A stretch of DNA of 64,000 nucleotides from Betaproteobacteria bacterium MOLA814 (GCA_000496475.1 AYMW01000001.1:184623-248622), one strand, 5' to 3'. Positions 17,799 through 26,753 are shown, counted from the stretch's first letter. Notes: generated by a model from the sequence alone, not told the origin. Numbers and translations: made by a program.

Positions 17799-19144
17799 TA
17801 CGCCAACTCCTCCTTGCGCAATATAACCACATGTGCCAGCACAGAAGGCAAGGCTTGAATTTCTTGCAAGGCGTCTAACAGTGCGCCTTCACGCACAATA
17901 TGCGTGAGCATAACCAGGTCGGTTTGGTTGCCCTCTTGACCACTTACGTCGTGTGCCTCACGCTGCAACACGGCATCAATACTGATACCGCACTTGGCCA
18001 ACAAGCCAGTGAGATTGGCAAGCACCCCAGCCTGGTCTGACACACGCAGGCGCAGGTAATAAGCACTCATGACATCGTCTATGGCAAGCACAGGCGTATC
18101 GACAATGGCTTGCGGCTGGAACGCCAAGGCGGGCACACGTGCATGCAACGGACAACTTGCAACTCGGGCAACGTCGACAAGGTCTGCAATCACTGCACTA
18201 GCAGTGGGCTCGCCTCCCGCACCTTTGCCGTAGTAAAGCGTTGTTCCCACTGCATCACCTTGCACCACCACAGCATTCATAGCGCCCTCCACATTGGCCA
18301 GCAAACGCTCAGATGGCAACAAACAAGGGTGCACGCGCAACTCAATGCCATTGGCTACACGCTTGGTGATACCCAACAACTTGATACGGTAACCCAATTG
18401 CTCGGCGTACTTGATGTCTTGCGGGTCTAGTTGCGTAATGCCTTCAATATGGGCTTTGTCAAATTGCACGGGGACACCAAACGCAATGGCGCTCATTAAT
18501 GCGAGTTTGTGTGCCGCGTCTACGCCCTCAATATCAAACGTAGGATCTGATTCTGCGTAGCCCAACGCTTGTGCAGCTTTCAGCGCGCTGGCAAAGTCCA
18601 GCCCTTTGCTGCGCATCTCACTCAAAATAAAGTTGGTGGTGCCGTTGATAATGCCGGCCACCCACTCCACGCGATTGGCCGCTAAGCCTTCGCGCAGAGC
18701 TTTGATGATGGGGATACCCCCGGCCACTGCAGCCTCAAACGCCACCACCACGCCGGCTTTGTTGGCGGCATCGAAAATTTCAGTGCCATGCAATGCCAGC
18801 AAAGCTTTGTTGGCTGTGACCACGTGCTTGCCATTGGCTATGGCTTGTAACACCAACTCACGCGCCAATGTGGTGCCACCAATCAACTCCACCACCACAT
18901 CAACTTGGTTGTCTTTCACAATATCGTGTGCGTCAGCCACCACTTGAACGCCAGCAGCAACCAATGGTTGGGCGGCAGCCAAGTTGCGACGGCTGGCCAT
19001 GACCACATCGATCGAGCGTCCCGCACGACGCGTAATCTCGTCGCGGTTGCGTGTCAGCACATCAAATACAGATTGGCCAACATTGCCAACCCCTAACAAA
19101 CCTAACCTAAGCGGGGACTGAGAAACAAGTGAAGAAGACTGCAT
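17798..19144 (-). CDS. hom: homoserine dehydrogenase
   Basis: This enzyme reduces aspartate semialdehyde to homoserine for threonine and methionine. It has an N-terminal NAD(P)-binding Rossmann motif (LGLLGVGNVGQSVFDVL), the catalytic domain with AAVAGGIPIIKALREGLAAN and INGTTNFILSEM, and a C-terminal ACT domain (YYLRLRVSDQAGVLANLTG) that usually gives feedback control by threonine. The length of 448 residues fits the monofunctional form without aspartokinase. It is followed by thrC with a one-base overlap. Confidence 0.96.
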   Translation of the reverse strand: MQSSSLVSQSPLRLGLLGVGNVGQSVFDVLTRNRDEITRRAGRSIDVVMASRRNLAAAQPLVAAGVQVVADAHDIVKDNQVDVVVELIGGTTLARELVLQAIANGKHVVTANKALLALHGTEIFDAANKAGVVVAFEAAVAGGIPIIKALREGLAANRVEWVAGIINGTTNFILSEMRSKGLDFASALKAAQALGYAESDPTFDIEGVDAAHKLALMSAIAFGVPVQFDKAHIEGITQLDPQDIKYAEQLGYRIKLLGITKRVANGIELRVHPCLLPSERLLANVEGAMNAVVVQGDAVGTTLYYGKGAGGEPTASAVIADLVDVARVASCPLHARVPALAFQPQAIVDTPVLAIDDVMSAYYLRLRVSDQAGVLANLTGLLAKCGISIDAVLQREAHDVSGQEGNQTDLVMLTHIVREGALLDALQEIQALPSVLAHVVILRKEELA

Positions 19145-19254
19145 AGATTTAAAGTATCGCGTGAAGCGGAGATAAGTGGCAATGGAAGTAAGAACTGGCG
19201 CATGGTGTGGGCCATGTGTGTAAGTGATTTACGTGAGGGGTGTGTGCACGCCTT

Positions 19255-20505
19255 CTAAGCTGACGCAACCGACGTGGGCTGACGAATACCCGCAAGAAAA
19301 CGTGCAATTCGGCCAACAGCATCGCGCAAGTCATCCTCATGCGGCAAAAATACAACCCGAAAGTGGTCTGGCGTGGGGTAGTTGAAGCCTGTGCCTTGCA
19401 CCACCAACACCCGCTCTTGAGCCAGCAAGTCGTAAGCGAATTGCTGGTCATCGGTGATGTGATACATGTCAAGATCAAGTTTGACAAACATGTACAAAGC
19501 TGCCTTGGGCTTGACCACACTCACACCAGGTATGGCGCTAAACAGCTCATAAGCCAAGTCTCGCTGACGGCATAAGCGCCCTGTTGGAGCGATCAAATCG
19601 TTGATGCTTTGGTAGCCCCCAAGCGCTGTTTGTATGGCCAATTGGCCAGGCGTGTTGGCACACAATCGCATTGAGGTCAACATATTCAGGCCTTCTATAT
19701 AGTCGGCTGCGCCACGCTTGTCACCAGACACCACCATCCACCCTGCACGGTAGCCACATGAGCGGTAGTTTTTAGACAGGCCATTGAACGTTACAAACAG
19801 TATGTCGTCTGCCAGCGACGCAATTGAAGTGTGTGTATGGCCATCAAACAAGGTTTTGTCGTAGATTTCATCGGCAAAAATAACCAAGCCATGTTTGCGC
19901 GCCAACTCAATCACACCCAACAACACCTCGTTACTGTATAAAGCCCCTGTCGGGTTGTTGGGGTTGATGATGACAATGCCGCGCGTGTTGTCGGTAATTT
20001 TGCTGGCCATATCGGCCAAATCTGGGGCCCACTGATTGGCCTCATCACAGATGTAATGCACGGGGGTGCCACCAGACAGAGACACTGAAGCCGTCCACAA
20101 CGGGTAGTCAGGCGCGGGCACCAAGATTTCGTCCCCCACATTGAGCAAGGCATTCATGCTGATGGTGATGAGCTCACTGGCACCGTTGCCCAAGTACACA
20201 TCGTCAACGCTGACGTTGGCAATGCCTTTTTCTTGCGTGTAATGGACCACTGATTTACGCGGTGCGAACAAACCCTTGCTGTCTGTATAAGCTGCAGCTT
20301 GCGCCAAATTACGAATCATGTCTTGCACGATTTCGTCTGGCGGCTCCAAGCCAAACACGGCTAAATTGCCGATGTTCAGTTTGATAATTTTTTGACCGTC
20401 CTCCTCCATCGCTCGCGCTTTGTCCAACACGGGACCGCGAATGTCGTAACAAACGTTGGCTAACTTTGAAGACTTTTGAATGGACTTAATGGGCACGATG
20501 GACAT
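19255..20505 (-). CDS. alaA: alanine aminotransferase AlaA-like (PLP aminotransferase)
   Basis: A fold-type I class I/II aminotransferase of 416 residues closest to AlaA (YfbQ), which makes alanine from pyruvate and glutamate. The N-terminus KLANVCYDIRGPVLDKA and KIIKLNIGNLAVFG are typical of AlaA; GNGASELITISMNALL, VIINPNNPTGALY, the PLP lysine in TFNGLSKNYRSCGYR and RAGWMV follow. It starts the alaA-hom-thrC group, a standing arrangement in Burkholderiales, about 110 bases before hom. The start at 20505 is consistent with the family. Confidence 0.92.
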   Translation of the reverse strand: MSIVPIKSIQKSSKLANVCYDIRGPVLDKARAMEEDGQKIIKLNIGNLAVFGLEPPDEIVQDMIRNLAQAAAYTDSKGLFAPRKSVVHYTQEKGIANVSVDDVYLGNGASELITISMNALLNVGDEILVPAPDYPLWTASVSLSGGTPVHYICDEANQWAPDLADMASKITDNTRGIVIINPNNPTGALYSNEVLLGVIELARKHGLVIFADEIYDKTLFDGHTHTSIASLADDILFVTFNGLSKNYRSCGYRAGWMVVSGDKRGAADYIEGLNMLTSMRLCANTPGQLAIQTALGGYQSINDLIAPTGRLCRQRDLAYELFSAIPGVSVVKPKAALYMFVKLDLDMYHITDDQQFAYDLLAQERVLVVQGTGFNYPTPDHFRVVFLPHEDDLRDAVGRIARFLAGIRQPTSVASA

Positions 20506-20561
20506 CCAAGAAAAACAACAATAAACAGTAGCGCTGCGTTGCGCACATGACTTTGACAGCC

Positions 20562-20622
20562 TTAAGCCACACTGCTAGTCTGGCTTAACGGCGAGCTTGA
20601 GGGTGAAATATATAATTTCACC
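20562..20622. promoter_or_regulatory. two perfect inverted repeats in the alaA / Mth938 divergent region
   Basis: TTAAGCC (20562-20568) is repeated inverted as GGCTTAA (20582-20588), and GGTGAAAT (20602-20609) as ATTTCACC (20615-20622) with a 5-base AT spacer. The second palindrome contains a perfect TATAAT (20611-20616) on the + strand, so a dimeric repressor bound there would cover the -10 box of the Mth938-like gene. No known regulator was identified. Confidence 0.5.
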
Positions 20623-20682
20623 ATACTTTGGATGGCCTTTTGGCAGATCAGCTATCGACTTACAACCTTTTTATACCAGCCC

Positions 20683-21072
20683 ATGAAATTAGAACCCGAT
20701 CACCCCAGTACGCAAGCTATTCAATCGGCTCAAACTGACTGGATACAAGTGGCCGGGGAGCGCATTGCGCACAGCGTCATATTGGGCTCTCACGGGGAGC
20801 GCAAACCCTGGCAATGCGAGACCGCACAAGCGCTGAGTGAGGCTCATTTTGAACAGATTTGCGCGTTTAAGCCTGAGTTGGTGATTTTTGGCAGCGGTGC
20901 GAGGCAGCAGTTTGTTCATCCAAGGCTCTACCAATCGCTCATCGCAGCGGGCATTGGCATAGAAACAATGGACACGTTGGCAGCGTGTCGCACCTACAAC
21001 GTGTTGGCCAGCGAGGACAGGCATGTCATTGCAGCCCTGATCATCGAGCCTGAGCCAGCCATGCACATGTAA
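20683..21072 (+). CDS. Mth938-like domain-containing protein (DUF498/DUF598)
   Basis: A 129-residue protein of the Mth938/NDUFAF3 family (PF04430). Visible family features are HSVILGSHGERKPWQCE and PELVIFGSGARQQFVHPRLY followed by IGIETMDTLAACRTYNVLAS. Mitochondrial relatives assist complex I assembly; the bacterial role is not settled. The start at 20683 (MKLEPDHPST) is preferred over 20632 because the extra 17 residues are not family-like and would lie next to the promoter palindrome. It is followed by msrB after about 90 bases. Confidence 0.85.
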   Translation: MKLEPDHPSTQAIQSAQTDWIQVAGERIAHSVILGSHGERKPWQCETAQALSEAHFEQICAFKPELVIFGSGARQQFVHPRLYQSLIAAGIGIETMDTLAACRTYNVLASEDRHVIAALIIEPEPAMHM

Positions 21073-21164
21073 CAAGTCGTGCGCAACAAGCAATGTGAAC
21101 TGTTGACGGGCTACATACAGCCAAACTCCTCCAGCGACACCTAAACAAACAAAGGCCACCCACC

Positions 21165-21614
21165 ATGAACAACACCCTAACTTGGTCCAGCGTCATAGAA
21201 CTTGCCGATAATCCCGTGCCACCCACAGCCGATAAATTTTCGAAAACACCACAAGAATGGCGTCAACAGCTCAGCGCAGAGCAGTTTTACGTTACCCGCG
21301 AACACGGCACAGAACGCGCATTTAGCAACGACATGTGCAGCGCGTTTGAACCGGGGCGCTATGTTTGTGTGTGTTGCGCCAACGTGCTGTTTGACGGTGC
21401 TGAAAAATTTGAGTCCGGCACAGGCTGGCCTTCTTTCACGCAACCCGCGTCAACAGCAGCGGTGTCATACAAAGCAGATCACTCACACGGCATGACGCGC
21501 ATTGAGGCTTTATGCGCTGTGTGCGACGCGCATTTGGGGCATGTTTTTCCAGACGGCCCAGCGCCTTCCGGGCTACGCTACTGCATGAACGCGGTATCGC
21601 TGACCAAGGCCTAG
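21165..21614 (+). CDS. msrB: peptide-methionine (R)-S-oxide reductase MsrB
   Basis: MsrB repairs the R-sulfoxide of methionine in proteins. The 149-residue product has the two zinc-binding Cys pairs (CVCC and CAVC), the substrate motif FESGTGWPSFTQP, LGHVFPDGPAPSGLRYCMN with the catalytic Cys in RYCMN, and VTREHGTERAFS near the N-terminus. No leader peptide is seen, so it acts in the cytoplasm. It ends 8 bases before the convergent GNAT gene. Confidence 0.95.
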   Translation: MNNTLTWSSVIELADNPVPPTADKFSKTPQEWRQQLSAEQFYVTREHGTERAFSNDMCSAFEPGRYVCVCCANVLFDGAEKFESGTGWPSFTQPASTAAVSYKADHSHGMTRIEALCAVCDAHLGHVFPDGPAPSGLRYCMNAVSLTKA

Positions 21615-21621
21615 GCCAGAA

Positions 21622-21942
21622 TCAAATCGCAGGGGGTGCCAACAAATGCCCCCAGCGAGCGGCGTGGCGTTTCATAAAGTTTTGGGTGTAGGGGCAAACA
21701 GGTTCTACCAAGACACCCATTGCCGCCAACTCGGTCAACACAGCTTGAGTCATTAGGCTGGCTTGCCCCAAACCCCGCACTTTTCTGGGCACAAACGTAT
21801 GCAGCAGCCGCATCACGCGAGGCTGACCAAGTACATCGGTGCGCCACTCGTAGCGCACGTTACCCACTGCACCATCAGCAAGCGTGACTGTAAACCTTCG
21901 CTCTAAATCGTCATGTGTGGCCAACGCTTCAAAATTACGCAT
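21622..21942 (-). CDS. GNAT-like acetyltransferase of the YjdJ type
   Basis: A short GNAT-fold protein (PF14542-like). Seen are FTVTLADGAVGNVRYEW, then MRLLHTFVPRKVRGLGQAS with the acetyl-CoA loop, and the tail VEPVCPYTQNFMKRH typical of this group (VVPLCPYVRRYIRRHP in relatives). The start at 21942 (MRNFEALATHDD) gives 106 residues, close to the family; the frame is open upstream to a TTG at 21996. Substrate unknown. It is convergent with msrB. Confidence 0.82.
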   Translation of the reverse strand: MRNFEALATHDDLERRFTVTLADGAVGNVRYEWRTDVLGQPRVMRLLHTFVPRKVRGLGQASLMTQAVLTELAAMGVLVEPVCPYTQNFMKRHAARWGHLLAPPAI

Positions 21943-22188
21943 AGCAAGTTGATTGATGTTGTTGTAATTGAAAGAAATGTGTCGATTCAAGCCCAAGTTA
22001 GGAATTGTTAGCGACCATCAGCAGGTTTTGGTGGGTATTCAACGGCAGGGGCCACAGCATGATAAAATGTAAGTTCAGTTGTGAATTTTTGAATGCAAAT
22101 GCTTTTCACTTGTTCAATAACCTAGGTCTAAAGTCTAAAGATTTTGAACCTCCAGTAAATACTAAACCCTTCAGGTTAGGATACACAG

Positions 22189-22674
22189 ATGGCCGTTGTT
22201 GTCAACAAACCCCTCCCCGAATTTGAAGCTGTAGCTACCAGCAACATTAGCTTATCGAACCAATCGCTAATCGGTGAAACCGTGGTGTTGTATTTTTACC
22301 CTAAAGACAACACACCAGGCTGCACAACAGAAGCCATGCAGTTTCGTGACAAGTACAAAGACTTCATTAAAGCTGGCGCCATTATTTACGGCGTGTCGCG
22401 TGACAACATGAAATCACACGACGACTTCAAAGAAAAGCTTGAGCTACCCTTCGAGCTTATATCGGACAACGAAGAAAAAATGTGCCACATGTTTGGTGTC
22501 GTAAAAAACAAAATCATGTACGGCAAGAAAGTAAAGGGCATTGAACGCAGCACTTTCTTGGTTGGGGCTGATGGCATTCTCAAACAAGAATGGCGCGGTC
22601 TGAAAGTGCCGGGTCACGTCGAAGAAGTCTTAAAGGCCGTTAAGGCTTTGAAGAAGGCCACAGCCTCCGCATAA
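22189..22674 (+). CDS. bcp: peroxiredoxin of the BCP/PrxQ family
   Basis: Thiol peroxidase that reduces H2O2 and organic peroxides. The 161-residue protein has the peroxidatic Cys45 in YPKDNTPGCTTEA and the catalytic Arg later in GIERSTFLVGADG. E. coli BCP has a resolving Cys five residues on, but here that position is Met50; the only other Cys is in KMCHMFGV, so it may work as a 1-Cys or atypical enzyme. It is preceded by TTAGGA at good spacing and ends in a strong terminator about 100 bases downstream. Confidence 0.93.
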   Translation: MAVVVNKPLPEFEAVATSNISLSNQSLIGETVVLYFYPKDNTPGCTTEAMQFRDKYKDFIKAGAIIYGVSRDNMKSHDDFKEKLELPFELISDNEEKMCHMFGVVKNKIMYGKKVKGIERSTFLVGADGILKQEWRGLKVPGHVEEVLKAVKALKKATASA

Positions 22675-22770
22675 AGGTTGAACGACCACACGTTGCCAAG
22701 GCTACTTGTAGCTTGTGTATAGTAAAGCCATGCAAGCAATGCTGGCGTCTACTACACTGTCGTATTAAAA

Positions 22771-22808
22771 GAAAAGCCGCTCCGGTTTACTGGGCGGCTT
22801 TTCCTTTT
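22771..22808 (+). terminator. intrinsic terminator after bcp
   Basis: AAAAGCCGC and GCGGCTTTT form a 9-bp stem with a GC-rich inner loop, followed by CCTTTTTG. It separates bcp from the PIN-PhoH gene on the same strand. Confidence 0.85.
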
Positions 22809-22856
22809 TGAAGCGTACGCCGCCATCTCCTCTCTTTTGTTTTACTTGAGCGCACC

Positions 22857-24656
22857 ATGCCACTACCCCCAGCACCCAGCAAAAAAGCCAGCCGACTCAA
22901 TGCCGACTATGCAGACAATGCGCCCAAGGCAGACAAGCCCAAACCATCTACCCGTCTGGCCAAGAGCAGCATAGCCGCGCCTGAGGCCATGATGCAAATA
23001 CAAACCAAAACACCTGCTTCAACCGCCCACGCAGCAGCCAACCCAGTACAGGGCGCGCCTAGCTCAATTGCGCAAGCACCTGAATCCCAAGCTCAGACAC
23101 CACATAACGTCTCTGGGCAAAAAACAAGGTCAGTAACAAACGCTGCAACGCGCGCAGAACCAGCAAACACGTCGACGCCTAAACCTGCGTCGCAAACAGC
23201 GGCGAAACCTAAGGCTGCCTCACCCGTCAAGTCAAAACAACAACACAAGCGCCGTGCTGCGCAAACCGGTAGCAAGCGTTTGTTTGTGTTAGATACAAAC
23301 GTACTGATGCATGATCCCGTTTGTATGTTCAGATTTGAAGAGCACGACATCTTCTTACCTATGGTGGTGCTGGAAGAGTTAGACAACAACAAAAAAGGCA
23401 CCAGTGAGGTTGCTCGCAATGCGCGTCAAACCAGTCGTACCTTAGACGCCTTGGCTGGCGAAGCTGAGGACTTGGTATTGGGCTTGCCGCTGAATGCCAC
23501 TGGTCACAAAAATGCCACAGGCAAGCTGTTTTTTCAAACCGCACCTCTCAATGCCCAGCTTCCAACAAGCCTGCCGCAAAGCAAGGCCGACAACCAAATT
23601 CTGGGGGTTGTACAAGCTCTTAGTGACCAAGCCACAACACGCGAAGTGGTGTTGGTCTCAAAGGACATCAACATGCGCGTCAAAGCGCGTGCTTTAGGTC
23701 TTGCCGCCGAAGACTACGAAAACGACAAAACACTTGATGATGGTGAGTTGTTGTATCCAGGTATGCTGGCTTTACCCGCGGATTTTTGGTCTAAACAAAG
23801 TAAAAAAATAGAGAGTTGGCAAGAAGCTACCCACACGTATTACCGTGTGGCAGGCCCAGTGGTTCAGCAATTCTTCATCAACCAGTTTGTGTACTTTGAG
23901 GCACCTGGCGAGCCATCTTTGTATGCGCGCGTGGTTGAACTGCGCGACAACACTGCCGTTCTGCGCACCTTACGCGACTTCGGCCATCAAAAAAATGCGG
24001 CCTGGGGCATTACAAGCCGCAACCGCGAGCAAAACTTCGCACTCAACTTACTCATGGATCCAGATGTGGATTTTGTCACCCTTACTGGCACAGCCGGTAC
24101 TGGAAAAACCTTGCTGGCTTTGGCCAGCGGCCTAACCCAAGTGCTTGATGAGCGCCGATATACAGAAATTATCATGACACGTGCTACCGTGTCCGTGGGC
24201 GAAGACATTGGTTTTTTACCCGGTACGGAAGAAGAAAAGATGGGGCCTTGGATGGGCGCGCTTGACGACAACCTAGAGTTTTTAGCCAAAGGCGACGGCA
24301 CTGGCGCTGGCGAATGGGGACGCAGTGCCACCAACGAGCTGATTCGCTCGCGTATCAAAGTTAAGAGTTTGAACTTCATGCGCGGACGCACTTTCTTGAA
24401 CAAATACGTCATCATTGATGAGGCACAAAACTTGACGCCGAAACAAATGAAAACGCTGATCACGCGCGCTGGCCCTGGAACAAAAATAATTTGCATGGGC
24501 AACTTGGCGCAAATTGACACGCCCTATCTCAGCGAGGGCTCTTCGGGATTGACCTATGTTGTAGACCGCTTTAAAGGGTGGGTCAACGGCGGACACATAA
24601 CCTTGGCGCGTGGCGAGCGTTCACGCTTGGCGGACTTCGCCAGCGATGTGTTGTAA
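22857..24656 (+). CDS. PIN-PhoH family ATPase with a long disordered N-terminal tail
   Basis: A 599-residue PhoH2-type protein. Residues 1-140 are low complexity, rich in Ala, Pro, Lys, Ser and Thr, with no predicted fold. From about 141 comes a PIN ribonuclease domain (RLFVLDTNVLMHDP, then LEELDNNKKG and ASKDINMRVKA-like VSKDINMRVKARALGL), and from about 400 a PhoH AAA-like ATPase with Walker A LTGTAGTGKTLLALA and Walker B VIIDEAQNLTPKQ. Such proteins couple an RNA helicase and an RNase. Betaproteobacterial relatives often begin near the PIN domain, so the 140-residue tail is notable; a later start was considered but the frame has normal codon use from 22857. It is followed by a small membrane protein gene 34 bases on. 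Confidence 0.9.
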   Translation: MPLPPAPSKKASRLNADYADNAPKADKPKPSTRLAKSSIAAPEAMMQIQTKTPASTAHAAANPVQGAPSSIAQAPESQAQTPHNVSGQKTRSVTNAATRAEPANTSTPKPASQTAAKPKAASPVKSKQQHKRRAAQTGSKRLFVLDTNVLMHDPVCMFRFEEHDIFLPMVVLEELDNNKKGTSEVARNARQTSRTLDALAGEAEDLVLGLPLNATGHKNATGKLFFQTAPLNAQLPTSLPQSKADNQILGVVQALSDQATTREVVLVSKDINMRVKARALGLAAEDYENDKTLDDGELLYPGMLALPADFWSKQSKKIESWQEATHTYYRVAGPVVQQFFINQFVYFEAPGEPSLYARVVELRDNTAVLRTLRDFGHQKNAAWGITSRNREQNFALNLLMDPDVDFVTLTGTAGTGKTLLALASGLTQVLDERRYTEIIMTRATVSVGEDIGFLPGTEEEKMGPWMGALDDNLEFLAKGDGTGAGEWGRSATNELIRSRIKVKSLNFMRGRTFLNKYVIIDEAQNLTPKQMKTLITRAGPGTKIICMGNLAQIDTPYLSEGSSGLTYVVDRFKGWVNGGHITLARGERSRLADFASDVL

Positions 24657-24690
24657 AGCACGCCCCACTGAAAACTGAAGGAGAACACCG

Positions 24691-25038
24691 ATGGCCATTG
24701 GATGGTTGACCGCTTTGAAACTTGTACCTTGGGGCGACGTGATTGAGGCCGCGCCAGGCGTAGTCAACGCAGCGCGTAAGTTGCTGACCAAACGTCAGAA
24801 AGAAAGCCAACAGTACGTAGACAGCGGCCCTATCGAGGTGACGCCAGCGTTGGTGCACAACCTGCGTCTTGAACTTGAATTAACCGCTGAGTTGCTCAAA
24901 GACTTGGCTGAACAACATGCACGCGTGGTGAAAGAGGTTGAAGGGCTACGGCGTCGCCAACAACGGTTGAGCTGGGTACTAGGCCTGTTTATTGTGGGGG
25001 TGGCAACCCTGATGCTGCGTTATTTTTTACTCGCCTAA
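24691..25038 (+). CDS. small coiled-coil protein with one C-terminal membrane anchor (unknown function)
   Basis: I do not recognise a named family. The 115 residues contain an amphipathic N-terminus (WLTALKLVPWGDVIEAAPGV), a basic stretch (RKLLTKRQKE), a helical heptad region (LRLELELTAELLKDLAEQHA through EVEGLRRRQQ) and a terminal hydrophobic span (WVLGLFIVGVATLML). It should be a bitopic inner-membrane protein with the coiled coil in the cytoplasm. A GAAGGAGAA ribosome-binding site precedes it. It sits 34 bases after the PIN-PhoH gene on the same strand and is probably co-transcribed with it. Confidence 0.8.
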   Translation: MAIGWLTALKLVPWGDVIEAAPGVVNAARKLLTKRQKESQQYVDSGPIEVTPALVHNLRLELELTAELLKDLAEQHARVVKEVEGLRRRQQRLSWVLGLFIVGVATLMLRYFLLA

Positions 25039-25107
25039 CAGCCAGCACCAACTGCCAACAGCCGCAACGGATTCAAACGTGCTTGTGACCTGATTTCACT
25101 GATAGCG

Positions 25108-26529
25108 CTAGTAGTCATTGCCACTTGAGGCCAAACTCTCAAAGCGGGTTAAGTGGTTCATAAACGCCAAGCGGACGGTCCCGGTTGGGCCGTTGCGCTG
25201 TTTGCCAATGATGATTTCAGCCACGCCTGGATCCTTACTGGCCTCTTTGGTGTAGTAGTCATCGCGGTAAATAAACATGATGATGTCTGCGTCTTGCTCA
25301 ATAGCGCCGGACTCCCGCAAGTCACTCATCATGGGGCGCTTATCAGTCCGCTGCTCAACGCTTCGATTGAGCTGAGACAACGCAATAACTGGGCATTGCA
25401 GCTCTTTGGCCAGCATTTTTAAGCCTCTTGATATCTCACCCAGTTCAGTAGCCCGGTTCTCGCCCTCAGATTTACTGCCGCTCATTAGTTGCAAGTAATC
25501 CACCACGATCAAACCTAATTTGCCACAAGTCCTGGCCAATCGTCTGGCGTTGGCTCTCAGCTCGCTGGGTGTCAAGCCAGGTGTTTCGTCAATGTGCAGT
25601 GACACCGTACGCAACTGTTCAATGGCCTCGGTCAAACGCGGCCACTCGTCATCATTCAACTTACCAGTGCGCAAGCGACCCTGATGAATGCGACCAATAG
25701 AGCCCACGACTCGAACTGCCAACTGGGCCGCGCCCATTTCCATAGAAAACACCGCAACTGGCAATTGCTCATGCAACGCCACATGCTCAGCAATGTTGAT
25801 AGCAAAGGCTGTTTTACCCATAGACGGACGGGCTGCCAATACCACCAGGTCACCAGCTTGCAAGCCAGAGGTCATCCTGTCGAGGTCTGGAAAACCGGTC
25901 GGCACACCTGTAATGTCGTTGGGATTGTCGGCCATTTCCTGAACACGGTCTAAGAGGTCTACGACCAACTTGTCCATGCCCTGAAAGCCCTGTTTCATAC
26001 GCGAGCCTTCCTCGCCGATTTGAAAGATTTTTTGTTCGGCTTGGTCTAGCACTTGTGCCACCGTTTTGCCCTGCGGGTTGAAGGCGTTGGTAGCAATGTC
26101 ATCGCTGGCAGAGACCAGTTTGCGTAAAATACCGCGTTCTCGCACAATCTCGGCGTAGCGTCGAATATTGGCAGCGCTTGGCACGTATTGCGCCAAGTTG
26201 TTGAGGTAGGCCAAACCACCTGCTTCTGTGGCCTTGCCAATTCCCTGCAAGTGCTCAAACACCGTGATCACGTCGGCAGGCTTGCTGTTGTTGGTCAAAT
26301 CGTGAATGGCTTTGAAAATTAAGCGGTGCTCAAACCGGTAAAAATCATCGCTGCCTAGCAAATCGGCGACCCTGTCCCATGCAGAGTTATCCAACAACAA
26401 ACCACCTATCACGCTGGACTCGGCCTCAAGGGAGTGAGGCGGTACGCGCAGCTGCGCTACCTGCCTATCGTGCGCACTAAAATCGGCGGTACTCAAGTAG
26501 TCTGGTTCAGGGGGTGAGAAGTCGTTCAC
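25108..26529 (-). CDS. dnaB: replicative DNA helicase DnaB
   Basis: Hexameric 5'-3' helicase that unwinds DNA at the fork. The 473-residue protein has the N-terminal DnaB domain (PHSLEAESSVIGGLLLDNSA), the linker helix, and the RecA-like C-terminal domain with Walker A VVLAARPSMGKTAFAINIA, the Walker B region LGLIVVDYLQLMSG, CPVIALSQLNRSVE and ADIIMFIYRDDYY. Length and motifs are normal; no intein. It lies downstream of the rpsF-priB-rpsR-rplI operon on the same strand, the usual order in Burkholderiales, but is separated from it by a terminator and about 290 bases. Confidence 0.97.
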   Translation of the reverse strand: MNDFSPPEPDYLSTADFSAHDRQVAQLRVPPHSLEAESSVIGGLLLDNSAWDRVADLLGSDDFYRFEHRLIFKAIHDLTNNSKPADVITVFEHLQGIGKATEAGGLAYLNNLAQYVPSAANIRRYAEIVRERGILRKLVSASDDIATNAFNPQGKTVAQVLDQAEQKIFQIGEEGSRMKQGFQGMDKLVVDLLDRVQEMADNPNDITGVPTGFPDLDRMTSGLQAGDLVVLAARPSMGKTAFAINIAEHVALHEQLPVAVFSMEMGAAQLAVRVVGSIGRIHQGRLRTGKLNDDEWPRLTEAIEQLRTVSLHIDETPGLTPSELRANARRLARTCGKLGLIVVDYLQLMSGSKSEGENRATELGEISRGLKMLAKELQCPVIALSQLNRSVEQRTDKRPMMSDLRESGAIEQDADIIMFIYRDDYYTKEASKDPGVAEIIIGKQRNGPTGTVRLAFMNHLTRFESLASSGNDY

Positions 26530-26605
26530 GTGTAGGGGTGCTTCATAAAGTTATGGGTGGTATCGACAACCAATTAGACATGTTAAGCCCTCAGCGCTGC
26601 GCCCC

Positions 26606-26671
26606 TGTGGATAATCCTGTGCACAGCCCTGTGTGTAAACAGTTGATTGCCTGTGGAAATACATGGATAAG
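26606..26671. promoter_or_regulatory. DnaA-box-like cluster upstream of dnaB
   Basis: TGTGGATAA at 26606-26614 is a perfect DnaA box (TTATCCACA) on the leftward strand. Two degenerate copies follow within 60 bases: TGTGGAAAT (26652-26660) and ATGGATAAG (26663-26671), each 7 of 9. They lie 75-145 bases before the dnaB start. DnaA could regulate dnaB from here; no origin features (DUE, many boxes) are seen. Confidence 0.5.
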
Positions 26672-26753
26672 TCGCAGCCCAGCACGCTTATAGTCAACTG
26701 CCAACGCTGGCATGTGATGTCTGCCAAGACAACACAATGTACGATGCACACAT

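Noticed and set aside
26530-26753. Replication origin next to dnaB
   Set aside because: One perfect and two weak DnaA boxes only, with no AT-rich unwinding element and no dnaA, dnaN or parAB genes.
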